Shown here: positions 37,190 to 48,910 of the stretch, in pieces | Layout: every line of letters starts with the position of its first letter | Position numbering within the stretch: the first letter of the stretch is position 1 | Source of the DNA: Palaemon carinicauda | Lineage: Eukaryota; Arthropoda; Malacostraca; Decapoda; Palaemonidae | NCBI RefSeq assembly: GCF_036898095.1 | Contig: NC_090745.1 | Location: 86,761,382 to 86,825,381, forward strand | Direction: 5' to 3' | DNA length: 64,000 bases | Position numbers and translations under genes: made by a program | The notes under the pieces: model-generated | Told to the model about the DNA's origin: nothing | Databases searched by the model: none | The model's input: the letters and a program-made list of their open reading frames with translations, nothing else

Positions 37190-39252
37190 GATTAGCAATC
37201 CCCCTGCATGTACACCAGTGGGGGGATGCCTACAAGGTGGCAGCAACTCGGGGCTGATTCCTGGACGATCTCCGGGATCAGTCGGGGATATCGCGTCCCG
37301 TTCATAACATCTCTTCCTCCCCTGACAGCGAATCTAGTGTCGTTGAGCTACTATGCCATGGGATCGGTAAAGGGGCTAGCCCTTCGGGCAGAAGTTGAGA
37401 CCATGCTCAATAAGGATACTCTCCAGGAGGTCGTCGACGGCTCCCCCCGGCTTCTTCAGTCGACTCTTTCTTGTAAAGAAGGAGTCTGGAGGCTGGAGAC
37501 CCATCATCGACCTCTCAGCCCTTGAACAAGTTTGTCAAACAAACTCCGTTCAGCATGGAGACAGCAGACACGGTCAGACTTGCAGTGAGACCTCAAGACT
37601 TCATGTGTACACTGGATCTGAAGGATGCGTATTTCCAGATCCCAATCCATCCGTCTTCCAGGAAGTACTTTAGATTCAGCCTAGACAACAAGATCTACCA
37701 GTTCAAGGTGCTGTGTTTCGGTCTCTCCACAGCACCCCAGGTATTCACCAGAGTGTTCACCCTGATATCTTCGTGGGCACACAGGATCGGCATCCGTCTC
37801 CTCCATTATCTGGACGACTGGCTGATCCTGGCAGACTCGGAGTCGACCCTTCTTCGACACCGAGACAAGCTTCTGGGACTTTGCCAAGATCTAGGGATCA
37901 TGGTAAATCTCGAGAAGTCTTCTCTGCTTCCATCTCAACGACTGGTATATCTAGGCATGATATTGGACACCAATTTCCACAAAGCCTTTCCATCAGACGA
38001 CAGGATAGCAAGGCTGAGGAGGGTTGCAGATCCTTTCCTCAGACGAGAAGAGCTTCCAGCCCTATTTTGGTTACGTTTCCTAGGTCACCTTTCCTCCTTG
38101 GCCCGTCTGGTTCCAAACGGCCGCCTCAGGATGAGATCCCTGCAATGGTGGCTAAAGTCCCGGTGGAATCAAGGTCACGATTCCCCGGACATTCTGGTCC
38201 CTAAGGGTCCTGCGGAACGGACGGACCTTCAGTGGTGGGTGACGGACGCAAACCTTTGAAAGGGAGTGGATCTTCTCGTCCTCCCCCCGGATTTGATGCT
38301 GTTATCGGACGCTTCAAAAGAAGGGTGGGGGGCCCACGTTCTGAACCACAGGATCTCAGGCCTATGGTCAGAATCAGAAAAGTGCCTCCACATAAATCTG
38401 CTAGAATTGAAGGCCGTATATCTGGCACTTCAACAATTCCAACGGATCCTGGCGGGTCACTCCGTGGTGGTGATGAGCGACAACACCATGGTGGTGGCTT
38501 ATATCAACAAGCAGGGAGGTACCTTTTCACAACAGCTATCCCATCTTGCAGTAGAGGTACTGAGATGGACCGAAGTCCACTCGATTCCACTATCGGCTCG
38601 CTTCATTCTGGGCAAGAGGAATGTGCTCGCCGACAGTCTGAGCAGAGCATCGCAGATAGTGAGTACCGAGTGGTCTTTGGATCCTCTAGTAGCCAGCAAA
38701 GTCCTGACTTTGTGGGGTTCCCCGACGGTGGATCTGTTCGCGACAGCCTTGAACTTCAAGCTTCCGCTGTACTGTTCCCCAGTCCCGGACACCAAGGCAC
38801 TCTGGCAAGATGCCTTCCAACAACGGTGGGACAACATCGATGTTTACGCCTTCCCACCATTCTGTCTGATGAGAAGGGTGCTCATCAAGACCAGACTATC
38901 AGTCAACCTGTCAATGACCTTAATAGCTCCGCTATGGCATCATGCAGAGTGGTTCCCGGACCTTCTGCAGCTCCTAACGGAACTCCCGAGAGAGCTTCCC
39001 CCACGACACGAGCTACTCAAGCAACCACACTGCAACATCTTCCACAAAGCCGTAGCATCGCTTCGGCTTCACGCCTGGAGACTATCCAGCGTCTCCTCAC
39101 AGAGAGAGGCTTTTCGCAACAAGTTGCGGAGAGGATGTCTCAACACCTGCGAAAGTCATATGCAAGGGTCAACCAGGCGAAGTGGAGAGTCTTCTGTGGT
39201 TGGTGTCGTGGAAGGGGTATCCCTCCCCTCGATGCCACTATTCCAGCAATAG
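37190..39252 (+). pseudogene. DIRS pol, family A2 (Element 3): RT, RNase H, methyltransferase-like
   Basis: The lead-in GADSWTISGISRGYRVPFIT is followed by a shift in a C-run (about 37442) and another near 37515. The RT frame 37522-38259 contains CTLDLKDAYFQIPIHPSS, FGLSTAPQVFTRVF and LLHYLDDWLILAD. A TGA at 38257 stands where Element 2 has an Arg codon. RNase H and tail, 38266-39252: LLSDASKEGWGAHVL, INLLELKAVYLAL, VMSDNTMVVAYINKQ and NVLADSLSRA, then VDLFATALNFKLPLYCSPVP and VYAFPPFCLMRRVL. The final domain resembles the adenine-methyltransferase-like domain known from DIRS elements. Few lesions separate it from an intact frame. Confidence 0.82.
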
Positions 39253-40121
39253 CGGAGTTTCTTGTGTATTTGACGGAAGAAATGCGCCTTTCGGTCTCGG
39301 CGGTGAAAGGCTATCGCTCAGCCTTAAGCCTGGCCTTCAGGCTGAAAGGAATGGACATTTCCTCCTCGCTGGAACTTTCTCTACTCATACGAAGGTACTA
39401 GCTTAACTGCCCTCAGTCGGATGTGAGACCTCCTCCATGGAACGTGGTTCGTGTCCTCAGGTCTCTTAAGAGACCTCCGTTCGAACCATTACGCCAGGCT
39501 TCTGATCGTCACCTGACTTGGAAGACAGTGTTCCTGCTCGCTCTGGCCTCAGCCAAGCGAGTCAGTGAACTTCATGGTCTCTCGTACGACGTCGCCCATT
39601 CAAGGGGATGGGGGGAGGTAACGTTCGGGTTCGTCTCTGAGTTTGTTGCGAAGACTCAGAATCCTGGAGTTCCGGACCCGTGGTTCGACTCCTTCAGGAT
39701 TTCGAGTCTCCGTTCTGTAACAGATGATCCAGACCATCTCCTGCTGTGCCCAGTAAGGAGTCTGAGGCTCTATCTTGAGAGAACAGCTGTAGTTCGTCCT
39801 CGAGTGCTAGCCCTGTTTGTGAGCACAGGAAGGACGAAGAGGAGGGTCACTAAGAACACCATCTCAGCTTGGATTCGCAGGGTCATCCACCATTCCCTGA
39901 ATCCAGACCCTCCTCTGTCACGTCGCCCTAGAGCACACGATGTCAGAGGCATTGCTACGTCCCTGGTATTCAAGAGAAACTTCTCAGTGACACAGGTTCT
40001 ACAAGCTGGGGTCTGGAAGCGTCAAACGACCATCACAGCCCACTACCTGCAGGACGTGACCCACAGGAGGCTCGATACGTCCTCTATCGGCTCTGTGGTG
40101 GCTGCACAACAGCTGGTCTAA
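38934..40121 (+). pseudogene. DIRS tyrosine recombinase (YR), family A2 (Element 3), one stop codon
   Basis: An ATG at 38934 overlaps the pol end in another frame, the usual DIRS arrangement. The frame is 396 codons with one in-frame TAG (39399) where Element 1 has GAA. N-terminal arm: LQHLPQSRSIASASRLETI, VAERMSQHLRKS and VNQAKWRVFCGWCRGRG. Catalytic domain: ASAKRVSELHGLSYD (Arg), RAHDVRGIATSLVFKRN (His-x-x-Arg) and TITAHYLQDVTHRRL (Tyr). Apart from the stop, the R-H-R-Y set is intact. The family catalyses site-specific strand exchange and is the DIRS integrase. Confidence 0.85.
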
Positions 40122-40610
40122 CCTCAGGCTCCTTAATGGACAAGTAGCAGAAGGTTGAGGGCATTGTTACCTGGTTTTAGTCTGCATGAATGAAAAAGTA
40201 TTATCTGGCCCTTACTCTTTTCTTCATCCTCCCCTCTCTTGGGGAAAGCAGCATCCTGGGTTCTCTGCACAGCTGACCTCAAACCACTGCAGGTAAACCA
40301 TGCTTCCTTGTGCTACTAGTATTAAATAATACTGTCGCGTCCCCCATACCCTGAGGAGGTGGTATTGGGAACGTCCTAGCCTAGATTTCAATCTAAAGGA
40401 CTTCAGGTCAACTTCCTAGAACGAGTCACACTTCTTTCCTTCACACACTAGCTTATGTAGGCCGCACATTCCTTGCGGAGCAAGGAACTTGCGAGGTGCA
40501 GGGACTCCTTATCTCGAGTGCTACACACTCGGATCCAGAGTCCCCGGGCAAAGCCAAAGCCAGTTAGGCTGGGACTTACCACCGTACCTAAGGGTTAAGT
40601 CACCCCATGT

Positions 40611-40700
40611 AAGTGGCGTGGTTTGTATTTCGGTTACGGAACAAATGACAAATTCGGAGATAATTTGTATTTTTCCTAACCATACAAACCTTAGCTATTT
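40611..40700 (+). repeat. Internal complementary region (ICR) of Element 3
   Basis: 40611-40642 is complementary to the A2 left terminus and 40645-40700 to the right terminus (about 40899-40954). The element's own left end (33191-33222) has drifted from the ICR at several bases. Confidence 0.88.
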
Positions 40701-40744
40701 ACACATACTTGCCCGCCAGCCCTGTCCCTCGTGAAGTCCTACCT

Positions 40745-40954
40745 CTAAGCTAAGTGAATCAGTTCACAGGTGTGTGAGGGGGGAGGGGTAGCTAGCTACC
40801 CCTCCCCTACCCCCTGCCTAACTAGCGAGGGGGTAGTTAACCCTCGTTAAAAGTCTAATGGCTCGTCATTCAGCTACGCCGAAAGTAATACCCCATGTAA
40901 ATAGCTAAGGTTTGTATGGTTAGGAAAAATACAAATTATCTCCGAATTTGTCAT
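40745..40954 (-). repeat. Right inverted terminal repeat of Element 3
   Basis: Keeps the GGGGTAGCTAGCTACCCC palindrome and ends GAATTTGTCAT. Longer than the deleted left ITR. Confidence 0.85.
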
Positions 40955-40957
40955 GTT

Positions 40958-43900
40958 AATGTTAATGTGTCTAACAAGGATTTGTTGCAGCTTTGGGCTT
41001 CCTTGGGGCTTCAGGGTTCGCCCTCCAAGGAAGCCGTTTGACATAATCAAGTTGGGAGCAGCTGTCAAACAGTCGCCGACTTTAGCAGAGGTCGATCCTC
41101 TGTCTATCGTTGACGTTGTTGTTGTGGCAGAGGCTTCTGACGAGTTAGGTCAAACCTCTGCTCTTGATGTAGCTGAAGACTTAGCTCCCCCCTCCGAACA
41201 TCCTTTGAGGGAGTAGCTAAGTCCAACGGTCTCTGCTGCAGGTGATTCTCCCCCTCGGGGGAGTTCACTGACAGAGACTCCTCTTCGGAGGACTGCTGGT
41301 CAGCTTGCTGATCCTACGGCCCCCAGAGGGCGTATAATGCGCAAAGCTCGCCTTCCTCTTCGCCTTAGAGGCCTTCCCTCGCCCCACAAGGGCGTAAGGA
41401 GGCGCCTCTTCGGTTCGTCATCCCCGCAGTCCGCCGCAGAGGAACCTCGTCGTCGATCACCGACCCTGCCAGCTACATCCCTGGACCTCTCTGCAGATCG
41501 TTCACGATCTCGTTCGGTGGAAGGTCGTCCTTTGTCGACCTTCCTCTCGCTAGACCTGCTGACCTGCCGTCGCCGTTCCTGGCTGCTGATGCGCTGTGGG
41601 CGCCCACGCATCCTGTTTTCAGGCGGCCATCGGTCCCTTTGGGGTACAAGGGACTTTCTCTCCTAAAGACTAAGTCCCTTACGCGCCAGGTATCCCCTGC
41701 ACGCCATCGATCTCCTACGTTCCAGTTCCAGTTAGATTGCGTCAGCGCTCGCCTGCGTGTCAACGCTCACCTGTGCGCCAACGCTCTCCTGCCCGCCAGC
41801 CCGCCACTGCGCGCCCACGATCGCCTGCACGCCAGCGCTCGCCTACGCGCCAGCATTCTCCGACGTGCCAGCTCTCGCCTGTGCGCCAACGTTCTCCTGC
41901 GCGCCCACGATCTTCGGATCTGGGCGCAAAGGGAAAGATAATCTCTTCCCCTGCTCGTCGGCGCTCGCCAGCATTGTCACCTACGTGCCATCGTGCACCC
42001 ACGCGCGCCCTGCACGCCCCCCTATTGCAGTCCAAAATGTGCGCCCTCTTGCGCGCCCGCGCCTAAGGGATATTTCGGCTGCGCCCGCGCGCCCTACGTG
42101 TTCGCCTTTACGGGCTCATCATGATCCTGTGCGTCCATGCGCGCACGAACAATCACCGTTATCTTCAGAACGCGCCATCGTTTCCCCACGCGCCCACACC
42201 TGCGCGCCATCGATCGCTACGCATGCCAACGCTCGCCCGAGCACCATTGCTCGCCCGCACGCCCACGCGCGCCCTCGCCATCGCCTATGCGCGCCCTCGC
42301 CGTCGCCTACGCGCGCCCTTTAGCAATCGCCCGAGTGCGATTTAGCCGGATTTCCATCGCGCGAGCCCCAGAACGACCACCAGCGCAATTGCCAACGCGA
42401 TCCCACGCGCGAGGCTATGGGACGACAAACGGCTAGGTCACCGTCATCGCTTTCCCCCTCCCCCTGCAAGCGCAGAACAGCGCGCTCGCCGGAGGGAGGG
42501 ATTTCTCCAGATAGGTCCAGGAACTTGCCTCCTTCTTCTTTTCAGGCCGACCCTGCTTTGGTAACTCCTCCTAGGGATCGAACGATCCCCTTTCCTCCAG
42601 AGGGAGTTTCTGACAGCGCGACTGTCAGTCGACAGCCCTGGTTTGGGTCTCTCGTCAGAGCGGTCGTACAGGCTTTCAAGCCTGTTCTCTCTGAACTTGG
42701 ACACAAAGCAGTGGCAGTCTCGACTCCCCTGAAGAGGAAGAGAGGAGGTGTGGACGTGGTAGCTTCTCCAAGGGCGAAGTTGACTCCTCGGAAGTCTTTG
42801 AGGAAGGCTCCCTCCCCCCCAGACTTTCCCTCCCTCCCCCCCAGACTTTCTCTCCCTCCCCCCCCAGACTTTCTCTCCCTCATCCCCCAGACTTTCTCTC
42901 CCTCCCCCCCCAGACTTTCTCTCCCTCCCCTTCGGACAAGGATTTCCCGTCCTCAGGGGAGTCCCGTGAGGTGAGGCGTTCCCCCATCGCACCAATGAGG
43001 GAAACCCCACCTCGCGCAGAGCTTCCCACCATCACTTCTGGAGTCCTGTATCCCTCCCAGGAGGGAGTCAAAGGACTCCAAGACAGTTCCGAAGTCGTCC
43101 TCGAGGATTAGACCAGAGCCAACCAAGCCCTCGGAGAACGTCCACGAGTCCCCCCGAGAAGAGCCTTCGGGGACAGGAGACTTCGCTGCCAGCCCCTCAG
43201 GAGGGGAGCTTCAGGAGTCAGAACACGCTTTCTGGCAAGTTCTGATCCTTATGAGGAATCTCAACGGGTTCTCGGATCCAGAGATTCCTCCTCGTGAGGG
43301 CAAGGACACGGTCTTGGACCGAGTCTTTGGTACTCAGAAACCCGCTAAGGCCGGTGCGGCTCTGCCTTAGTCCCAAGGGGTTAAGAGTGCCAGAGATAAG
43401 GTCGAGGGCCAGCTCTCCGAGCTTGCCTCCTCCAGCCGGTCCAGCGCCGGGAACAAACTCCTCCCACCTCCTCGTGTCCATCAGAGGAGGTACTTCGAGA
43501 TCATGGAGGAGACTTGTCTAGCTCTTCCTTTGCACCATTCTTTGGAAGAGCTTACCAAGGGAGTCCCTCTCGAGAGACGCTCCACCCGGCAGGTGGCTTT
43601 CTCAGCTACGGAGATCCTCAGCCAGGAGAAGGTAGTGAAGTGTGCCATGCAGGCAACTTCGTAGCTGCATATCTGGCTAGGGTCTCTAGACATCCTGCTA
43701 CGATCCGAGGACCTATCCAAGGAAAGTACCAGGAAGGCCATGGAGATATTTCTACTCTCAGGCACTCGTACCATCGAGTTTCTAGCCCACCAAGTCTCGA
43801 ACTTGTGGGCTAACACCATCTTGAAGCGTCGAGATGCAGTGTCTGAGAGGTTTCACCAGAAAGTCCCCAACACCGAGATAAGCAGGCTCAGACATTCTTC

Positions 43901-44165
43901 CATCTTAGGGAGAAACCTGTTTGAGCCTAAGGACGTGGAGCAGGCAGCTGAGAGGTGGAGGAAGTCCAACCAAAACTCTCTCCTGCAGAGGGCTTTAACA
44001 ACTAAGCCCTACAAGCCTCCAGCAACCCAGCAACCATGTCCTACTAAGACGACGAAACCGGTAACAGCAGTGAAGACAACGGTGTCGAAGCCCTTTCATG
44101 TCAAAGGCAAAAAGTCCTTGGGGGGGGGGGACTTTAGGGGGAGTGGCCGAGGCTACAAACGCTAG
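40958..44165 (+). pseudogene. DIRS gag, remaining part (Element 2)
   Basis: Resumes with NVSNKDLLQLWASLG-type sequence (40966 on), colinear with Element 3 from 33815. Arg/Ser/Pro repeats lie at 41690-42370. The block 42417-42974 (DRTIPFPPEGVSDSATVSRQ) is followed by a local expansion near 42815-42930, where a CCCCCAGACTTTCTCTCCCT unit is repeated about five times. The end piece 43740-44165 has EIFLLSGTRTIEFLAHQVSN and a Lys/Gly-rich tail. Stops lie near 41214 and 43664, with several shifts. Confidence 0.78.
42815..42930 (+). repeat. ~26-bp tandem repeat in Element 2 gag
   Basis: About five units of a CCCAGACTTTCTCTCCCTC-type sequence with variable C-runs. Elements 1 and 3 have one unit or none at this place. 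Confidence 0.85.
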
Positions 44166-46193
44166 GATTGGCATTCCCCCTACATGTCCACCAGTAGGGG
44201 GATGCCTGCAAAGTTGCGCAACCAGGTGGCAGCAACTCGGGGCCGATTCCTGGACGATTTCCGTAATCAGTCAAGGATATCGTGTCACGTTCATAACATC
44301 TCTACCTCCCCTGACAGCGGATCCAGTGTCGTTGAGCTCCCTTGCTATGGGATCGGCAAGGGGGCAAGCCCTTCGGGGAGAAGTCGAGATCATGTTGAAG
44401 AAGGGCGCTCTCCAAGAGGACCTCGACGGGTCCCCAGGCTTCTTCAGTCGACTCTTTCTTGTAAAGGAGGTGTCTGGAGGCTGGAGACCAGTCATCGACC
44501 TCTCAGCTCTGAACAGGTTTTTCAAGCAGACCCCGTTCAGCATGGATACGGCAGACACGGTCAGACTTGCAGTGAGACCTCAAGACTTCATGTGTACACT
44601 GGACCTGAAGGATGCGTACTTCCAGATCCCAATCCATCCGTCTTCAAGGAAGTACTTAAGATTCAGCCTAGACAACAAGATCTACCAGTTAAAGGTGCTG
44701 TGCTTCGGTCTCTCCACAGCACCTCAGGTTTTCACCAGTGTTCACCCTGATATCATCGTGGGCACACAGGATCGGCATCCGTCTTCTCCGTTATCTGGAC
44801 GACTGGCTGATCCTGGCAGACTCAGAGTCAACCCTTCTTCGACACCGAGACGAATTTCTGAGACTTTGCCAGGATCTGGGGATCCTGGTAAATCTCGAGA
44901 AGTCTTCTCTGCTACCTACTCAAAGACTGGTATATCTAGGCATGATATTGGACACCAATCTCTACAAAGCCTTCCCATCAGACGACAGGATAGCAAGGCT
45001 GAGGAGGGTCGCGAGTCCTATCCTCAGATGAGAGGAACTCCCAGCCCAATCGTGGTTACGTCTCCTCGGTCACCTCTCATCCCTGGCCCGTCTAATTCCC
45101 AACGGTCGCCTCAGAATGAAATCTCTTCAATGGCGACTCAAGTCCCGGTGGAATCAAGGACATGATTCCCCGGACGTCATGATCCCGATGGGTCCTGTGG
45201 AACGGACGGACCTTCAGTGGTGGGTGACAGACGAGAACCTACGAAAGGGAGTGGATTTTCTCGTCCTCCCCCGGATTTGATGCTGTTATCGGACGCTTCA
45301 AAGAAAGGATGGGGGCCCACGTTCTGCACCCCAGGACATCAGGCCTGTGGTCAAAATCAGAAAAGTGCCTCCATAGAAATATGCTAGAAATGAAGGCCGT
45401 ATTCCTGGCTCTTCAACAGTTCCAATAATACCTGGCGGGTCACTCTGTAGTGGTGATGAGCGACAACACCATAGTAGTGGCTTACACCAACAAGCAGGGA
45501 GGTACCTTTTCAGAGCAGCTACCCTATCTCGCAGTAGAGATACTGAGATGGACCGAAGTCCACTCGATTCCACTATCGGCTCGCTTCATTCCAGGTAAGA
45601 GGAATGTGCTCGCCGACAGTCTGAGCAGAGCGTCTCAGATAGTGAGTACCGAGTGGTCTTTGGATCATCTAGTAGCCAACAAAGTCCTGACTTTGTGGGG
45701 TTCCCCGACTGTGGATCTGTTCGCGACAGCATTGAACTTCTAGCTTCCGCTGTACTGCTCCCCAGTCCCAGATCCCAAGGCACTCTTGCAAGATGCCTTT
45801 CAACAACGATGGGACAACATCGACTTTTACGCCTTTCCCCCGTTCTGTCTGATGAGAAGGGTACTCAACAAGACCAGAATATCGGTCAATCTCTCGATGA
45901 CCCTAATAGCTCCGCTATGGCATTATGCGGAATGGTTCCCGGACCTTCTGCAGCTCCTAACGGAACTCCCGAGAGAACTCCCTCCACGACACGAGCTACT
46001 CAAACAACCACACGCCAACATCTTTCACAAAGGCGTAGCTCCGCTTCGACTTCACGCCTGGAGACTATCCAGCATCTCGCAGAGACAGGTTTTTCGCAAC
46101 AAGTTGCAAACAGGATGTCTGGACACCTGCGAAGGTCATCCGCAGGGTCTACCAGGCAAAGTGGAGAGTTTTCTGTGGTTGGTGTCGTGGTAG
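44166..46193 (+). pseudogene. DIRS pol, family A2 (Element 2), decayed
   Basis: RT 44098-44740: GFFSRLFLVKEVSGGWRPVI, CTLDLKDAYFQIPIHPSS and FGLSTAPQVFTS. A 2-bp deletion relative to Element 3 at about 44738 shifts the frame to 44738-45031 (LLRYLDDWLILADSES, LVYLGMILDTN). The RNase H region starts out of frame (C- and A-run deletions at about 45270-45312), then 45450-45743 reads VMSDNTIVVAYTNKQ and NVLADSLSRA. A TAG at 45741 replaces Lys. The tail 45786-46193 has FYAFPPFCLMRRVLNK. Inactive. Confidence 0.82.
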
Positions 46194-47098
46194 GGGTATC
46201 TCTCCACTCGATGCCACTATTCCAGCAATAGGGGATTTCTTAGTGTATTTGCGAGAAGAAATGCGCCTTTCAGTATCGGCAGTGAAAGGCTATCGCTCAG
46301 CCTTAAGTCTAGCGTTCATGCTCAAAGGAGTGGACATTTCTTCTTTGCTGGAACTTTCCCTACTCATACGAAGTTATGAACTTACCTGCCCTCAGTCGGA
46401 AGTGAGACCTCCTCCATAGAACGTGGTTCGACTTCTCAGGTCTCTTAAGAGACCTCCCTACAAACCATTACGCCAGGCTTCAGATCGCCATCTGACTTGG
46501 AAGACGGTGTTCCTACTAGGTTTGGCCTCGGCCAAGCGAGTCAGTAAACTTCATGGTCTCTCGTATGACATCGCCCATTCAAGGGGATGGGGGGAGGTAA
46601 CGTTCAGATTCGTCCCTGAGTTTGTTGCTAAGACTCAGAATCCGGGAGTGCCGGACTCACGGTTCGACTCTTTCCAGGTTTCGAGTCTTCGTTCTGTAAC
46701 AGACGACCCAGACCATGTCCTACTGTGCCCAGTAAGGAGTCTGAGGCTGTATCTTAAAAGAACGGCAGCAGTTCGTCCCCAAGTGCAGGCATTGTTTGTG
46801 AGCACTGGGAAGACGAAGAGGAGGGTTACCAAGAATACCATCTCGGCATGGATTCGGAAGGTAGTACACCTATCCCTGAATCCTGACCCTCCTCCGTCAC
46901 GTCGACCTAGCGCACATGATGTCGGGCGTAGCTACGTCCCTGGCCTTCAAAAAGAACTTCTCAGTGACGCAGGTTCTACAAGCAGGGGTGTGGAAGCATC
47001 AGACAACCTTCACAGCCCACTACCTGCAAGACGTGACCCACAGGAGACTCGATACGTTCTCTATCGGTCCTGTGGTGGCTGCACAACAGCTGGTTTAA
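45917..47098 (+). pseudogene. DIRS tyrosine recombinase (YR), family A2 (Element 2), decayed
   Basis: ATG at 45917 as in Element 3. The N-terminal arm MALCGMVPGPSAAPNGTPER and VANRMSGHLRRS is followed by a 1-base loss near 46145. The catalytic half at 46423-47098 has ASAKRVSKLHGLSYD, MMSGVATSLAFKKN (the His-x-x-Arg block is damaged) and FTAHYLQDVTHRRLD with the Tyr. It ends at 47098. Confidence 0.8.
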
Positions 47099-47586
47099 AC
47101 CTCAGGCTCCTTAATGGACAAGTAGCAGAGGGTTGAGGGCATTGTTACCCAGTCTTAGTCTGCATGAATGAAAAGGTATGTCTGGCCCTTATTCTTTTCT
47201 TCATCCTCCCCTTTCTTGGGGAAAGCAGCATCTCGGGTTCTCTGCACAGCTGACCTCAAACCACTGCAGTAAACCATGTTTCCTTGTGTTCCTAGTATTA
47301 AGTTAATACTGTTAAGTCCCCATACCCTGACATGGTGGTATTGGGAGAGTCCTAGCCTAAAGTTTCCATCTAAAGGACTTTAGGTCAACTTACTAGGACG
47401 AGTCACTCTTCAACCTTCACACACAGCTTACGTAGGCCGCAGCCGTTGCATAGCAAGGTGCTAGTGAGGTGCAGGGACTCCTTATTGTTGAGTGCTGACA
47501 CACTCAGATATTGAGTCCCCGGGCAAAAGCCAATAGCCAGTACTGGCCGGGACTTACCACCCTTCCTAAGGGTTGAGTCACCCATA

Positions 47587-47655
47587 TTAAATAGCGTGGT
47601 TTATATTTCAGTTACGGAACAAATGACAAATTAGTAGGTAATTTGTATTTAGCTA
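47587..47655 (+). repeat. Internal complementary region (ICR) of Element 2, shortened
   Basis: 47587-47620 is complementary to the left terminus 32466-32499 with about three mismatches. 47622-47650 is complementary to part of the right terminus. The remaining right-terminus complement is missing, unlike in Elements 1 and 3. Confidence 0.8.
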
Positions 47656-47699
47656 TTTAATCAAACTTGCCCGCCTGCCCTATCCCCCGTGAAGTCCTA

Positions 47700-47913
47700 C
47701 CTCTAAGCAAAGTGAGCTCAGCAGAGGTGTGTGTGAGGGGGGGAGGGGTAGCAAGGTACCCTCCCTACCCCCCGCTAACTAGCGGTGGGTTAGTAAACCC
47801 CTGTTAAAATTCTAATGGCTCGTCATTTCAACTACGCCGAAAGTAATTACCCATATTAAATAGCTATGGTTTGTATAGTTAGGAAAAATACAAATTACCC
47901 ACGAATTTGTCAT
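47700..47913 (-). repeat. Right inverted terminal repeat of Element 2
   Basis: Inverse of 32466-32660, ending GAATTTGTCAT at 47913. Confidence 0.82.
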
Positions 47914-48529
47914 TTTCTTGGTTAGTCTGGCAACAGCTAAGAGAGTCAGTGAGGTTCATGCTTTTAGCAAGAATATTGGCTTCAGAAACAGCAAAGCTAT
48001 CTGCTCCTTGCAACTTGGATTCCTAGCCAAGAACGAACGCCTTTCTCATCCATGGCCTAAGTCTTTCGAGATTCCGAACCTTTCAGATGTGGTTGGGGAA
48101 GAATTGGAGAAGGTCCTGTGCCCTGTAAGAGCACTAAAGTTCTATCTGGACAGAACTAAAGAATTACGAGGCAAGTCAGAAGCTCTTTGGTGTTCGGTCA
48201 AAAAGCCCTCGTTACTGATGTCGAAAAACGCCCTATCATTTTTTATCAGGCTCTTGATAAGAGAGGCTCACTCACACTGCTGTGATGCAGACCTCAAACT
48301 GCTGAAAGTAAAGTTGCATGAAGTTAGAGCTGTAGCAACTTCTGTAGCTTTCAAGCAGAATCGATCTTTGCAGAGCATTATGGACACAACCTTTTGGCGG
48401 AGTAAATCTGTGTTCGCCTCACATTACTTGAAATGTGTCCAGACTCTTTATGAGGACTGCTACACTCTGGGACCATTCATAGCAGCGAGTGCAGTAGTGG
48501 GGGAAGGTTCTACCATTACATTCCCTTAA
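47914..48529 (+). pseudogene. DIRS tyrosine recombinase C-terminal part, another family (B)
   Basis: An open frame ending at 48529 begins at the edge of Element 2. It reads SLATAKRVSEVHAFSKN (Arg), HEVRAVATSVAFKQN (His-x-x-Arg), DTTFWRSKSVFASHYLKC (Tyr) and ends TITFP. The catalytic set is intact over about 200 residues, but the N-terminal arm is missing. It is clearly different from the A2 recombinase. The matching left part of this element is not next to the left end of Element 2. Confidence 0.8.
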
Positions 48530-48910
48530 TCCTAGTACCCTTTTTCTTCTCTTGGAACTTTTGTTTATTATGGTTGTCTGTGGAGACTGTTCGCCAGTTT
48601 TCCACAATCAATTGATTTAATTGATTTTAGTCAGTTGGTCAATTTTGTTCCTTGAGAGCACCCGGAACAAGGTCATTAGTTGAGGTCCTGTCAGCATAGA
48701 GGTATTTACACTGGTTTGACAGGTCTTAGAGGTCTTAAGCCCCCTGGGTGGATCGCTGGATCTCATAAGGAAAGCAGACATAATGAGGCAGAGAATCATT
48801 GAAGTCAGCTTCCTTATCAGGTACGAACCCTTAAGTTTGTTTATTAACTCTTAAGTAAAAATTCCAACAATGTTGGCTGTCTCTGACCCTCCAAGGGTGT
48901 CAATCAGCTA
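48530..48910. other. 3' untranslated part of DIRS family B
   Basis: Between the YR stop and the inverted-repeat block. No coding signal seen. Confidence 0.5.

Larger units (their letters stand above)
33191..40954 (+). mobile_element. DIRS retrotransposon Element 3 (A2 family), nested in Element 2 gag
   Basis: The most complete DIRS copy: left ITR, gag, pol, YR, ICR and right ITR in order, about 7.8 kb. Both edges show GTT (33191-33193 and 40955-40957). The flanks join two consecutive pieces of Element 2 gag. Coding frames carry a handful of stops and small shifts, fewer than in Elements 1 and 2. Confidence 0.88.
32466..47913 (+). mobile_element. DIRS retrotransposon Element 2 (A2 family), interrupted by Element 3
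   Basis: The left ITR (32466-32660) and right ITR (about 47700-47913) share subfamily-specific variants: ATTAAATA and GTAATTAC near the ends, and GAGCTC in place of the GAATCA type seen in Elements 1 and 3. So they are ends of one element. Gag stops at 33190 and resumes at 40955, with Element 3 in between. It is followed by pol, YR and ICR. All genes are broken by stops and shifts. Confidence 0.85.

Noticed and set aside
47914..48529. Phage or bacterial integrase
   Set aside because: The tyrosine recombinase is followed by DIRS-type inverted repeats and is embedded among DIRS elements.
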